Positions 8,559 through 17,917 of a stretch of 48,431 nt of DNA are shown piece by piece. The position numbers were made by a program, and so were the translations under genes. The notes beneath the pieces were generated by a model. It saw only the letters and a program-made list of their open reading frames with translations, did not search any database and was not told the DNA's origin. Source of the DNA: Candidatus Cryosericum hinesii (GTDB lineage Bacteria; Caldisericota; Caldisericia; Cryosericales; Cryosericaceae). The stretch is taken from contig NZ_QXIW01000022.1 of NCBI RefSeq assembly GCF_003570985.1, forward strand, positions 9,679 to 58,109, in the 5' to 3' direction. Position 1 is the stretch's first letter, and every line of letters starts with the position of its first letter.

Positions 8559-8923
8559 GCCTCCTTCTTCAAGAGAACGCGCCGGATAATTGCAATATTC
8601 TGGTACATTCTGCTTCCAAACACAACGACTGCCGCAAGGTAAAGATCGATGCCCAGCTGATCACCGAGATACCCCAGCAGCGCCGCAACGAGACTGTTGA
8701 TCAGGAAACCCGAAAAGAAAACTGTCGCATCGAAGGTGTCCTTCAGATAGCCCTTGATGCCACCGAGAATGGAATCCATACCAGCTAGAAGGGCCAATCC
8801 CACGTATTTGGAATAAACGGCGGGGATGTGCACGGGGCGAAGAATCCCGATAACGATACCAAGTACAAGTCCGCACACTGTTACGAAGCCAACCATAGGT
8901 ATCCGTTTTCCTCCCCTAGTCAC
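8555..8923 (-). CDS. sbp: Small basic protein (Sbp, DUF1290)
   Basis: Integral membrane protein of 122 residues with three or four hydrophobic helices (about 9-27, 39-55, 66-85, 92-107), GMDSILGGIKGYLKD in the middle and a basic tail (RRVLLKKEA). This matches the DUF1290/Sbp family found in the division cluster of Firmicutes, Actinobacteria and several thermophilic phyla. Its role is not settled; the position between DUF881 and ftsA suggests a divisome function. It overlaps DUF881 by 8 bp and ftsA by 4 bp. Confidence 0.88.
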   Translation of the reverse strand: MTRGGKRIPMVGFVTVCGLVLGIVIGILRPVHIPAVYSKYVGLALLAGMDSILGGIKGYLKDTFDATVFFSGFLINSLVAALLGYLGDQLGIDLYLAAVVVFGSRMYQNIAIIRRVLLKKEA

Positions 8924-9587
8924 TGATTCTAAGCAGGTTGACTTTTTGAACTATAGCACCAATGCGCCTCAGGTTCAACAAGTCGAGCACGCCTCCAGGA
9001 ATCTGCAACCCCTTGGCCATATTCTCTGTATCGCCGATCGCGTTTATGACCAGAGGCATCTGCGTCACCTTTCCACCCACGCGAACGTTGAGACCCGCCC
9101 TGTATACGGAACTCGAGTCAGTCAGGCGTATGCCATTCAACGATATGACTTCGGCTCCCGATGCCCAGAGATCATTCAGAAGGAGGAGCAGATCGTCATC
9201 GGCCAGCATGGATGGCGAGACCCCTGATGATTGCTCTCGTATCGTAATCCGGATACCAGGGCCCACGAGTGGGACGGCCCCGGTTCTCTGTCTCAACACG
9301 GTGGCTTCGTGCTGCAACTGGCTCACTTGCGCGGCCGTGTCATCAGAAGAACGAAGGTACTGTGTGACTTTCTGTGACACGTCGGTCTCCTCGACGAGGA
9401 GGTCCTGTTTGCGCTGCTGGAGGTCTTTGATGACACGAATAAGATCCTTCGGGTCCTCGTTCTGATAGGTCTGCTTCATCTCGCGAACGACGCGTGCCTG
9501 CCCGGGAAGCAAGAACCCAACGAAGAAACTGATGAGAGCAAAAATCAGCGCAGTCGACTGCCACGACGACTGCCCAGTCCGCTTCAT
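8916..9587 (-). CDS. DUF881 family protein (second copy)
   Basis: 223 residues: an N-terminal transmembrane helix (about 13-29), a coiled coil rich in Gln/Glu/Arg (about 48-100), then the DUF881 alpha/beta domain with VPLVGPGIRITIRE, LLLLLNDLWASGAEVISLNGIRL and NAIGDTENMAKGLQIPGG. The architecture (one membrane anchor, extracytoplasmic coiled coil, globular domain) resembles other divisome linkers. The function of the family is unknown, though it is regularly placed between ftsQ and ftsA. Overlaps the preceding DUF881 gene by 4 bp. Confidence 0.88.
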   Translation of the reverse strand: MKRTGQSSWQSTALIFALISFFVGFLLPGQARVVREMKQTYQNEDPKDLIRVIKDLQQRKQDLLVEETDVSQKVTQYLRSSDDTAAQVSQLQHEATVLRQRTGAVPLVGPGIRITIREQSSGVSPSMLADDDLLLLLNDLWASGAEVISLNGIRLTDSSSVYRAGLNVRVGGKVTQMPLVINAIGDTENMAKGLQIPGGVLDLLNLRRIGAIVQKVNLLRISD

Positions 9588-10318
9588 TTCGCACTCACTG
9601 CGTACTTGAACGCAGCATTGTCTAGCGACGCCGGGACAGTCACAGACGTTTTCTTCTCAAGTGAGCATGTAATCTCAAACTGATCGCTGTACATCTGCAA
9701 CACCCGGAAGAAAACGTCTTGAGAAATGCTGTCGGCGAGCATCTCGGGGTTCCCCAGCGCAGTGATAACGTACGGTGGCGACATCCTGCTCGAATTCACG
9801 AGGATGATGGGACCGGCACAAACGATAGGGCTGTTTCCAAGAACGCGCTGGTCGTTGACGGCAATCGCCGTGGCGCCATATCTTCGCATGAGATTCACGA
9901 TGCTGCGGAGGTAACCGTCGTGGATGACGAAGTAGTTCGGATCATCGGAGAGCGTCGGCGTACGCGAACTATCACTCAATGTTACGACGACACCAGGACC
10001 TGTCGCTTCCGCAAGCCCCGCTTTCCCTCTCAACTCTCCCAGCTGCTGCGTCAGAACGCGCACCTCGTCGCTCGTGGCAGCGCCCTTGCTCTCGAGCTCT
10101 GCCAGCTGTCCCCGAAGATCGACAATTTGCTGAGCAGCAGTATTATTCTCATTTTCGAGTCCCTTCATGATTTCGACCAACTCGACATTCTGGACAGGAA
10201 CGACGTAAGCTTTGTTCACTGTGGGCTCGAACTGGACAGCCAGAAGGTATCCGAATCCGACAACCATGACAAACAGCGCAGCGAGGAAAACGCCCCCGCT
10301 TCTTCCACGTGTAATCAT
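9584..10318 (-). CDS. DUF881 family protein (first copy)
   Basis: 244 residues with the same plan as its neighbour: N-terminal membrane helix (about 9-27), coiled coil (about 44-95), then a DUF881 domain with ATGPGVVVTLSD, IVNLMRRYGATAIAVNDQRVLG and ALGNPEMLADSI. Sequence similarity to the next gene is low but the blocks align in the same order, so the pair looks like an old duplication, possibly forming a heteromer. A C-terminal extension of about 30 residues distinguishes this copy. It overlaps both neighbours by 4 bp. Confidence 0.86.
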   Translation of the reverse strand: MITRGRSGGVFLAALFVMVVGFGYLLAVQFEPTVNKAYVVPVQNVELVEIMKGLENENNTAAQQIVDLRGQLAELESKGAATSDEVRVLTQQLGELRGKAGLAEATGPGVVVTLSDSSRTPTLSDDPNYFVIHDGYLRSIVNLMRRYGATAIAVNDQRVLGNSPIVCAGPIILVNSSRMSPPYVITALGNPEMLADSISQDVFFRVLQMYSDQFEITCSLEKKTSVTVPASLDNAAFKYAVSAK

Positions 10319-10989
10319 GGGGCCTCCGGGATGACGGCCTGGCCGTCGAACCGCAGGTCGATGGTTACTTTCTTCCCCTTGAATGCAGGCATCGCAAGAA
10401 CTGCAATCCCTCGTTCAATCTTTGAAACACCGTTCGCACTGTCACCAAAGATAAGCGTCTTACCATCTTTCAACCGTATAGCAAGTCCCATCGACGAGGA
10501 CAGTGACATGCCCATGATTGCCAGTTGATCGCGATGCTGCATCAACTGGCAGCACAGCGACGCATATTCGAGTGAGGCGGACAGAAAAGCCGGGGATGCA
10601 GGTGGAAATCCACTTACATCAACCACGTTCCAAGACTTCGATGCCTTTGTTATGATGTAGGCTGTTCCCGTTTTCAGGAACACGGCAGCCAGCTTACCCC
10701 CCTGCCTGATCACAACGTCGGGGTCAGCAATGTCCACACCGACAGTAGCATTCCAAGGTCGCTCACGTATGATGGTCACGTCAGAAACGGGGAGTCCCTC
10801 CAGCCTGTCGACGACCGAAGCCCTGTTAAGAAGCATGAGAAGACCTTGAGACCGGCTACGCCAGACCTGATCCACGACTGGAGCTTCCCAGGAATCCGCA
10901 TGTACGAGTACACGAGCGGCCGGTACAGAGAACCAGTAGACCACCAGTACAGCCACAGCGACCAAGCCTATCCGCCATAGTAGCTTCAT
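10315..10989 (-). CDS. ftsQ: Divisome protein FtsQ/DivIB-like
   Basis: 224 residues with a short cytoplasmic N-terminus, one transmembrane helix (about residues 8-24) and an extracytoplasmic region. That region has a POTRA-like segment (LEGLPVSDVTIIRERPWNATVGV) followed by a beta-domain (GGKLAAVFLKTGTAYII). Size, topology and position between murB and the DUF881 genes identify it as FtsQ/DivIB, although sequence similarity in this family is weak and I see no diagnostic motif. It recruits FtsL/FtsB to the septum in characterised bacteria. A two-cysteine pair (LCCQL) in the extracytoplasmic part is unusual. Confidence 0.75.
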   Translation of the reverse strand: MKLLWRIGLVAVAVLVVYWFSVPAARVLVHADSWEAPVVDQVWRSRSQGLLMLLNRASVVDRLEGLPVSDVTIIRERPWNATVGVDIADPDVVIRQGGKLAAVFLKTGTAYIITKASKSWNVVDVSGFPPASPAFLSASLEYASLCCQLMQHRDQLAIMGMSLSSSMGLAIRLKDGKTLIFGDSANGVSKIERGIAVLAMPAFKGKKVTIDLRFDGQAVIPEAP

Positions 10990-11028
10990 GAACGGAGGAA
11001 CTCATCACTGATACTCACGCGCCGCCGC

Positions 11029-11940
11029 CTAGGAAAAGTCACCGAGCAACCTGATCTCGGGCGAAAGGCGCACGTTGAAGCGTGCATAGACTCTCTGTAC
11101 GACAATGTCCATGAGGCGCACGACATCAAATGCAGTCGCCCCTCCCAGATTAACGATGAAGTTCGCATGCTTGGCCGAGACCTGCGCCTGCCCTACCTGA
11201 AGACTCTTGCACCCGGCTTCCTCTATCAACTTGCCGGCATACGTCGTTGGAGGGTTCGTGAAGATGCTTCCCGCATTCGGATGCTCCCACGATTGTTTGG
11301 CATGCTTCTCGGATCGGATACGTGCAGCTGTCGAGCGAATTGTTGCTCCATCACCAGCCTCAAGATCAAATGCGGCGCCCAGAATGATCGCCCCACTCTG
11401 TTGAAACTCGCTATAACGGTAGTCAAAATCAACATCTTCATGCTTCTTCACGACATACTCGAGGTTGGGGTCCAGAACTTCCACATACGCCAAGTGAGTG
11501 CTTATGGCCTGAGAGAACGAACCCGCGTTCATGTAGATGGCCCCTCCAACAGTACCGGGTATGCTGACAAGATACTCCAGTCCAGACAGGTCCTGACTCA
11601 TGGCGAAGTCCAGCAGTGAGGACAGTGGCATCGGGGCACGAGCAAGCACCAGTCCTTTCTCAATCACTGGCTGGAGCGACGTCTCCATTAGTCTCACGAC
11701 TAGACCTTCGATACCACGATCTGAGACAAGTACATTCGTTCCATTGCCGATAACCGTCGTGGGCATCTTGAAAGCTTTGGCAGCACGCAGTGCGCAAATT
11801 AGGTCCTCTTCACCACATGGCGTGTAGAAGTATTCGGCCGGGCCGCCGATACGAAACGACGTATAGGACGAGAGCGGCTCCTTCGTCAGGACCCGTTGCT
11901 CGACGCGACGTCCGAACTTGTCTATGACCGAATCCACCAT
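11029..11940 (-). CDS. murB: UDP-N-acetylenolpyruvoylglucosamine reductase MurB (type II)
   Basis: FAD-dependent enzyme converting UDP-GlcNAc-enolpyruvate to UDP-MurNAc, 303 residues. Blocks: YTSFRIGGPAEYF, VIGNGTNVLV, SIPGTVGGAIYMNAG (FAD binding), the catalytic serine in AGSIFTNP, SAKHANFIVN and the C-terminal catalytic glutamate in LSPEIRLLG. The SAKHANFIVN form and lack of the type I insertion indicate a type II MurB. The start overlaps the murC stop (TGATG), so it is coupled. Confidence 0.96.
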   Translation of the reverse strand: MVDSVIDKFGRRVEQRVLTKEPLSSYTSFRIGGPAEYFYTPCGEEDLICALRAAKAFKMPTTVIGNGTNVLVSDRGIEGLVVRLMETSLQPVIEKGLVLARAPMPLSSLLDFAMSQDLSGLEYLVSIPGTVGGAIYMNAGSFSQAISTHLAYVEVLDPNLEYVVKKHEDVDFDYRYSEFQQSGAIILGAAFDLEAGDGATIRSTAARIRSEKHAKQSWEHPNAGSIFTNPPTTYAGKLIEEAGCKSLQVGQAQVSAKHANFIVNLGGATAFDVVRLMDIVVQRVYARFNVRLSPEIRLLGDFS

Positions 11941-13409
11941 CAGTCATTCTCCTGCTGTATGCGTCCCTCGAGGGACGCAGCAGTTTCATATTGTACCGTA
12001 TTGTCGCTCGTCAGCAAGCCACAAAACCGCAGACCAAGCTTATTCACGTCACCAGGGCCCATAAACAGTACCACGTCACCCGGGGTGGCCGACACCCGCA
12101 AGACGTTAAGCATCTGGTGGACAGGCATCTGAGGTGCCAATGAGCCACCGACTGCCGCCTTCACGCTCTCTCGAAGCATCTTGTTCAGCTCTTCGGGATG
12201 CTCCGCTGTCTCTCCAGCCGGGAAGATGTCGAGCAGCACGATCCGCGAAACTCCAACCAATGCCGGTCCATACTCCTCGAGACACGTGCTCACTCGGGAG
12301 AAACGGTGCGGCTGGAGCACGAGGGTAAGTGGCCTTCCGGGATACCGAACCGAGACAGCCTGCAGGGTCGCTCTGATCTCCGTGGGGTGGTCGGCATGGT
12401 CTGTGAGGACGACCGTTCCGTCATGGTCTGTCAGGAGCTGCATCCGCCGTTCCATTCCCGGAAAACCTTCCAGAATAGGGAGCGTATCTGCGAAGGGGAG
12501 CCCTGCTGCCTCGCACGCGAGGCAAGCGGCAACAGCGTTGAGATAGCTCTTCTCATCTCCTCGTTCCATGGCAAATGGCTGTTCCATGCCTTCTCTTGCA
12601 ACTATTGCGGTGTTGTTGCGAACATCGTAGCACATCTGCACCTGATTTGACGCCTCCTGACCGTACAGGACGTGCCGCGGCAGAGCCTGCACGATCCTGG
12701 CCACTTCCCTGTCGTCGCCACAGCCAACGATCAGGCCGCTTCGCTCAGCGCATTGCTGGGAAAACTGGGCGAATGCGCCGACAAGGTTGGAGAACTTGTC
12801 TCCATAAGCCCCCAAATGGTCGTTATCAATATTCGTTACAACAGCTACGTCTGGATGGAACTTCAGGAATGAACCGTCCGATTCATCAGTCTCCAGGACC
12901 ATGACCGGGCGTCCTAGAATCTGCCTTCGCTGTGTCCCTTCAGGGGGGAAGACTTCATCAAATCCTGCGATATGGCCTCCAACACAGATGGTTGGAGCAA
13001 ATCCCTGTCTTGCCAGCACATATCCAATCATGCCAGACGTCGTGGTCTTGCCGTGCGTGCCAGCAACAGCTATCAGGAAGTACTGTGATGCGACGGCAGA
13101 CAGAACGTCCGTTCGATGGAGAACGTCTGCTCTGATCCCCGCTGCAGCCATGAGCACCACATTGTCCGGGCGAATTGCCGACGACCGTACCAGAATTTCA
13201 TCATGACGAAGTGCCCCAGATGCTTCAGCTTCGGACATCACCTGGATACCCAGCGAAGTCAACCGTTCAGCCTCGGGACCGTCATTCACGATGTCTGAGC
13301 CTCGCACATCCATTCCGATGCTGTGCAGCAACATGGCCAGCGAACTCATCCCGGCACCACAGATCCCAACAAGAAAAAAAGACCTTCCAGGTCGCAGGAA
13401 CTCAGTCAT
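11940..13409 (-). CDS. murC: UDP-N-acetylmuramate-L-alanine ligase MurC
   Basis: First amino-acid ligase of peptidoglycan precursor synthesis, 489 residues. The N-terminal Rossmann domain has GICGAGMSSLAMLLHSIG, with DVRGSD; the central ATPase has GTHGKTTTSGMIG and the ETDESDGSF motif that is characteristic of MurC; NIDNDHLGAYG follows, and the C-terminal domain has LVLQPHRFSR. It overlaps murG by 8 bp and murB by one base. In the cytosol it acts on MurB's product. Confidence 0.97.
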   Translation of the reverse strand: MTEFLRPGRSFFLVGICGAGMSSLAMLLHSIGMDVRGSDIVNDGPEAERLTSLGIQVMSEAEASGALRHDEILVRSSAIRPDNVVLMAAAGIRADVLHRTDVLSAVASQYFLIAVAGTHGKTTTSGMIGYVLARQGFAPTICVGGHIAGFDEVFPPEGTQRRQILGRPVMVLETDESDGSFLKFHPDVAVVTNIDNDHLGAYGDKFSNLVGAFAQFSQQCAERSGLIVGCGDDREVARIVQALPRHVLYGQEASNQVQMCYDVRNNTAIVAREGMEQPFAMERGDEKSYLNAVAACLACEAAGLPFADTLPILEGFPGMERRMQLLTDHDGTVVLTDHADHPTEIRATLQAVSVRYPGRPLTLVLQPHRFSRVSTCLEEYGPALVGVSRIVLLDIFPAGETAEHPEELNKMLRESVKAAVGGSLAPQMPVHQMLNVLRVSATPGDVVLFMGPGDVNKLGLRFCGLLTSDNTVQYETAASLEGRIQQEND

Positions 13410-14469
13410 GTGAGCATTCCTCTTCGATGGTGCGCACTATGGTGTCCCCGGCATCACTTCCAAAAATACTGAAAGCAGGGAGGGCCGTACCTGCTTCATC
13501 ATCCAGTGCCTTCTCTACGATGGACAGGTACCTGTCGAACAGCAGTGACTGCTGCTCAATACGCATACCAAGACCAAGGCTCTCGAGATATGTCGCGTTC
13601 TTGGACTGATGCTGGCCAACGGCGAAAGGATAGGGGATGACGACGGCATAGATGCCTCCGATAGCAAGCTCCGTAAGTACAAGTGCACCGCCTCTCGTCA
13701 CCGCTACGCGCGCTTGCTCATAGAGTCGCTCCATATGCTCCTCATAGGAGACGACAACAGGATTGACGTGCCGCAGAAACAGTTCGTTCACTGCGTCACA
13801 AATCCTCGCATAGTCATCAATTCCAGTCACCACAGTGACTGAAACTTCGCGGCCCCTGCTATCCAGCTCCCGGATTGTCCGCAGAAACAGTTCGTTGATG
13901 AAGCTAGCCCCGCCACTACCTCCGATAAACAGCAACCCCCGACGAAGGGGTCTGGCGAACCGGCACTCCGTCAGTACCGTGTAAACCCTACGCCGCAGAG
14001 GGTTTCCAGTGACGGTAAACCGTGAACCAGAGACCCTTGCAACAGGAAACCCCAGGAAAACGTGTCGCGCACGATGGGAGAACAGTCGATTCGCCCTCCC
14101 CATGACAGTATTCTGTTCCAGAAGATATACGGGAACTCCGCTCATCTGCGCAGCCACGATTCCTGGCACCGATACGTATCCGCCGGTACCGATAAAAGCA
14201 TCGACATGGGTATCCGTCATGACACGGCGGGCTGCTCTCACACCGCTTCGAGTTGCACGTGCAAGACGCCACAACGATCTGGGCGTATACAAAAGCGGGG
14301 CAGAACAGACAGTTTTGACGTCAAGCCCCTGAGAGAGGAAAATACGTTCCTCCATGCTGCCGGATCGCGCCAGCATGGTGACGGTTCCCCTGTCCAACAG
14401 GCGTTCGGCAATTGCGACTGCGGGGTAGATATGCCCTCCTGTTCCTCCTCCAGCAACAACGTAGTGCAT
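13402..14469 (-). CDS. murG: Lipid II synthase MurG (undecaprenyldiphospho-MurNAc-pentapeptide GlcNAc transferase)
   Basis: Glycosyltransferase family 28 enzyme of 355 residues that adds GlcNAc to lipid I on the cytosolic face. The N-terminal GGGTGGHIYPAVAIAERL and second glycine loop GTGGYVSVPG are clear, as is EQNTVMGRANRLF. The C-terminal UDP-GlcNAc site shows IGGSGG and TRGGALVLTELAIGG followed by IPYPFAVGQHQSKNA. The start codon shares a base with the ftsW stop. Confidence 0.96.
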   Translation of the reverse strand: MHYVVAGGGTGGHIYPAVAIAERLLDRGTVTMLARSGSMEERIFLSQGLDVKTVCSAPLLYTPRSLWRLARATRSGVRAARRVMTDTHVDAFIGTGGYVSVPGIVAAQMSGVPVYLLEQNTVMGRANRLFSHRARHVFLGFPVARVSGSRFTVTGNPLRRRVYTVLTECRFARPLRRGLLFIGGSGGASFINELFLRTIRELDSRGREVSVTVVTGIDDYARICDAVNELFLRHVNPVVVSYEEHMERLYEQARVAVTRGGALVLTELAIGGIYAVVIPYPFAVGQHQSKNATYLESLGLGMRIEQQSLLFDRYLSIVEKALDDEAGTALPAFSIFGSDAGDTIVRTIEEECSHD

Positions 14470-15557
14470 CAGGCAGCCTCCGGACTCCGGGAAATAGCTG
14501 CCGCGATGCCAAGTGCGGCCATCTCGAAGACGATGTGATTGCCTCCCTGACTGAAGAAAGGTAGAGGTACTCCTGTCGTAGGAAGCAGTCCGACAACGAC
14601 ACCAATGTTGACAAACGCCTGCACGGCGAGGAACACACCCAGAGCCATGACATACACTCGGGCAAACGGCTCAGAGGACCTCGAGGCAAGTTTGAACAGG
14701 TCGAAGACGATCCACAGATAAATACCCAGCACGATGGTCACGCCGATAAGCCCGAACTCTTCCGAGAATATGGCGAAAACAAAGTCATTCTCCTGGGCCG
14801 GAAAGTGGACAAATTTCTGGACGCTCCGCATAAAACCTCGCCCCAATACTCCGCCCCTCGCAACAGCGAACATGGAGTTCACCAGCTGGTAGGCGACGCC
14901 TTTCGCCTTGTCGGCTGCCAACGGGTTGATGAACGAGGTCATCCTGACCTTCCAGGAAGCTTTCACGTTCACCGCAATCAGAGCCAGCGCCCCCAAGGCA
15001 GCCGTTCGGCTGATCCAGTAGCCTAGTGGAGCACCGACGGCCAGCAGGATAGTGATGGAGGACCCAGCAATGACAAAGGCCGTCCCGAAGTCGGGTTCAA
15101 GTGCGACCAGGCCCGTGAACCCCAGCACGAATAGCAGAAACGTGGTGTAATATCGATGGTCGTACTTGTTCAGGTATTTGCCGCTGAAGAGCTTGGCGGC
15201 GAGAAGAGGCACAACCAGAACAACTGCCTGAGATGGCTGCACACCAATCGAATTCGTTCCGATCCATCGAATAGAACCATTGACACTCCTGCCGATGCCG
15301 GGAATGAGAACAGCGACCAGCAACGCTCCTAGACCATACGTCAGGAATTCTGAAATGTCTGCCCAGCGCATATACTTGAACCGCGAGCAGAACCAGTAGG
15401 CGAAGACTCCGATACCGACGATAATCGCTTGCTTGACGACACTTGGGGTAACGGCCACCAATTGGCCTCGCGAGGCACTAAGACTGACGGCGATGCTGTA
15501 GTTCTGTAGTACTCCCAGGCAGAGCAGTATGGCGACCAGAACCAGTATGCGCTTCAC
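14469..15557 (-). CDS. ftsW: Peptidoglycan polymerase FtsW (SEDS family)
   Basis: Polytopic membrane glycosyltransferase, 362 residues with about ten hydrophobic segments. SEDS landmarks are visible: GSIRWIG, QPSQAV, LEPDFGTAFVI (catalytic Asp in the PDFG motif), the large extracytoplasmic loop with KGVAYQLVNSMFAVARGGVLGRG, ENDFVFAIFSEEFGLIG, and the C-terminal NIGVVVGLLPTTGVPLPFFSQGG. Its partner should be the transpeptidase at 19467-21182. RodA is the alternative, but the dcw position favours FtsW. ATGA overlap with murD. Confidence 0.95.
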   Translation of the reverse strand: MKRILVLVAILLCLGVLQNYSIAVSLSASRGQLVAVTPSVVKQAIIVGIGVFAYWFCSRFKYMRWADISEFLTYGLGALLVAVLIPGIGRSVNGSIRWIGTNSIGVQPSQAVVLVVPLLAAKLFSGKYLNKYDHRYYTTFLLFVLGFTGLVALEPDFGTAFVIAGSSITILLAVGAPLGYWISRTAALGALALIAVNVKASWKVRMTSFINPLAADKAKGVAYQLVNSMFAVARGGVLGRGFMRSVQKFVHFPAQENDFVFAIFSEEFGLIGVTIVLGIYLWIVFDLFKLASRSSEPFARVYVMALGVFLAVQAFVNIGVVVGLLPTTGVPLPFFSQGGNHIVFEMAALGIAAAISRSPEAA

Positions 15558-16933
15558 CGCGTGACAACGCCCTGACGACCTTGAGCGATCTCCCTGAACC
15601 GGTCACCGCGCTGCTCAAAATCCCTGAACATGTCGAAACTGGCACAAGCAGGAGACAGAAGCAGCGTACCACCTCCAGAAAGGAGTGGCACTCCATTGCT
15701 GACAGCGTCCTCAAGTGATTCGACGCGGACAATCGTCTTCATGCCGGCCTTGCGTAGCGCATCCTCAATAGCCGGGCCGGTCGCGCCCATCACGATTGCC
15801 GACACCAGATTCCTGTCTTCGGCCAGATGTCGTGCCATCTTGTCGAATGAAACGCTCTTTGAGCTGCCGCCCAGAATGACTACATATGGTCCAGTCATGG
15901 CATCGGCGGCAGTCATGACCGATTCAGGAGTCGTAGCCTTGGAGTCGTTGACGAACGTCACGCCACCCACTGTTGCGACGTACTCCAGTCGGTGAGGCAG
16001 TCCATTGAAGGCCCTCACGGCCCTGCGAACGGTATCTGGTGAGATACCGTACAAAAAGGCTGCCAGAGCTGCACTCATGGCATTCGCTACATTGTGCCGC
16101 CCCTGAATGTGCAGGTCTGTCTCTCTGAACAGCTCCACTGTGCGTGTCGTGTCTTTGAAAACGATGCCACCATCGACAACATGCGCGCCGGAGAATACGC
16201 CGTCACCCAATCCGAAATAGAACACCGAAGGACTCAGCGTCGGACCAAGCACTCTCAGTTCGGGATCGTCCCAGTTGAGCACAACGACATCATCTGCCGT
16301 CATATTCTCGAACAAGCGCTTTTTCGTAGCGAAATAGCACTCCATCGTACCGTAGCGGTCAAGATGGTTCGGAACCAGGTTCGAGAAAATGGCCACTCTG
16401 GGATGAAACGTATGAATTGTCTCGAGCTGAAAGCAACTAACCTCCAGTACGGCGCGTTCTGCCAATGGGTGTTCCACCAGGAGCTCCGATACTGGAGTGC
16501 CCAGATTTCCCCCCGTCACTGCGTCGGGGTACTCCTCAGCAACAATTTCTCCCAGAAGAGCCGTGGTCGTACTCTTGCCATTGCTTCCAGTCACTGCAAG
16601 CACTGACAGACCGGCATACGCGGCAATCTCTGTCTCACCGACGATGACTTTATCCATTTGCACAGCCGCCAGGATGATCGGGGCGTCGAGTGGAACACCG
16701 GGCGAGACGACGACAACGTCGCAAGCGGCCATGATGCTCGCAGTGTTCTGTCCAAACTCAAAGGGAACGCCCACCTGCTGCAGCAGTCGTACGGCATGCT
16801 CGAACTTTTCGTCAGCGCTTCGCTGCTTAAATTCCGATACGAAAACGTCCACTCCATGATCATGCAGGTACAGGGCTGCATACAATCCACTTGGCAATGC
16901 CCCAACGACAAATGCCGAATTGAAAGGGATCAC
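15554..16933 (-). CDS. murD: UDP-N-acetylmuramoyl-L-alanine-D-glutamate ligase MurD
   Basis: 459 residues, adding D-Glu to UDP-MurNAc-Ala. The N-terminal domain ends in VVVSPGVP, the ATP loop is VTGSNGKSTTTALLG, NLGTPVSELL follows, and the central NLVPNHLDRYGTMECYFATKKRLF block carries the lysine that is carbamylated in Mur ligases. C-terminal blocks are FNGLPHRLEYV, FVNDSKATTPESV, ILGGSSK and LLSPACASFDMFRDFEQRGDRF, the last diagnostic for MurD. It lies 3 bp after mraY. Confidence 0.97.
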   Translation of the reverse strand: MIPFNSAFVVGALPSGLYAALYLHDHGVDVFVSEFKQRSADEKFEHAVRLLQQVGVPFEFGQNTASIMAACDVVVVSPGVPLDAPIILAAVQMDKVIVGETEIAAYAGLSVLAVTGSNGKSTTTALLGEIVAEEYPDAVTGGNLGTPVSELLVEHPLAERAVLEVSCFQLETIHTFHPRVAIFSNLVPNHLDRYGTMECYFATKKRLFENMTADDVVVLNWDDPELRVLGPTLSPSVFYFGLGDGVFSGAHVVDGGIVFKDTTRTVELFRETDLHIQGRHNVANAMSAALAAFLYGISPDTVRRAVRAFNGLPHRLEYVATVGGVTFVNDSKATTPESVMTAADAMTGPYVVILGGSSKSVSFDKMARHLAEDRNLVSAIVMGATGPAIEDALRKAGMKTIVRVESLEDAVSNGVPLLSGGGTLLLSPACASFDMFRDFEQRGDRFREIAQGRQGVVTR

Positions 16934-16936
16934 TGG

Positions 16937-17917
16937 TTACCTCCATGTCATCGTCAGTGCCCCAGCAATGACGAACAGGATACTCACGACAAAGAACCGG
17001 TCGACGATCTTTGACTCGGTCCACCCGAGCTTCTCGAAATGATGGTGTATCGGAGCCATAAGGAAGACCCTCGTTCTGCGGCCAGAGGCTTTGAAGACAA
17101 GCACCTGAATCATCACACTTATCGCCTCTCCGAGAAACAGTCCTCCCAGCAGGAGCGATGACAACTGGTTCCCGGAGGCAAACGTCCACGCGACGAAGAT
17201 GGAACCAAGTGCAAGCGATCCCGTATCTCCCATGAACACTGATGCTTTTGTGCCATTGAACCATAGAAATGAGATAGCAAATGCAGCAGCTGCCAGAGGA
17301 AGGATGCCGGCCAGTCCTGATGGATGCAGGAGCGAGGCTATTCCGGCCACAGCAAATGGGGGAAGACTCGTTTTAGCGAGCAAGCCGTCAAGGCCGTCCG
17401 TCAGGTTGAATGCATTCACCATGCCGACCGCGTACAGCATGGCAACAACGTAGAAGGCCCAGCCACCAAGAAGAATTGCACCACTCGCCAGATGAAGGGT
17501 CGGAATGATCGATGGGTACGCCAGATAGAAAAAGAGCCCAGCTGCTGCTGTCTGAATCAGGAGTTTCTGGTAGCCACGCAGTCCGTCATTTCTGTGTTTG
17601 ACCTCTTTAGTCCAGTCGTCCAGAAAACCGGAAAGGAGGCTGACGGCTACGAAGACCACTGTAGCGACGTCCAGCCGTGTCAAGCCCGTTCGCCCCATCA
17701 CGAAGAAATAAGCTGCCACGGCTCCAGCAATGTTGAGAACCAGCATCAGACCGCCCGCCATGGGCGTACCTGCTTTGGATTTGTGAGAAGCAGGCCCTTC
17801 CTCCCGTATCAATTGCGTAAACCGTATCCTGCGCAGCCACGCAATAAGGAGAGGGAAAAGAGCCAGGTCCACAAGGACAAGAATGAAAACCAGCAACATG
17901 GCAGACTTCGCGGTCAT
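16937..17917 (-). CDS. mraY: Phospho-N-acetylmuramoyl-pentapeptide transferase MraY
   Basis: Membrane enzyme that transfers phospho-MurNAc-pentapeptide to undecaprenyl phosphate, giving lipid I; 326 residues with about ten helices. Blocks: HKSKAGTPMAGGLML, LSGFLDDWTKEVKHRNDGLRGYQK (the catalytic DD pair), NAFNLTDGLDGL, FMGDTGSLALG and the histidine cluster APIHHHFEKLGWTESKIV. It follows murE directly with a 4-bp overlap; murF, normally between them, is absent. Confidence 0.97.
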   Translation of the reverse strand: MTAKSAMLLVFILVLVDLALFPLLIAWLRRIRFTQLIREEGPASHKSKAGTPMAGGLMLVLNIAGAVAAYFFVMGRTGLTRLDVATVVFVAVSLLSGFLDDWTKEVKHRNDGLRGYQKLLIQTAAAGLFFYLAYPSIIPTLHLASGAILLGGWAFYVVAMLYAVGMVNAFNLTDGLDGLLAKTSLPPFAVAGIASLLHPSGLAGILPLAAAAFAISFLWFNGTKASVFMGDTGSLALGSIFVAWTFASGNQLSSLLLGGLFLGEAISVMIQVLVFKASGRRTRVFLMAPIHHHFEKLGWTESKIVDRFFVVSILFVIAGALTMTWR

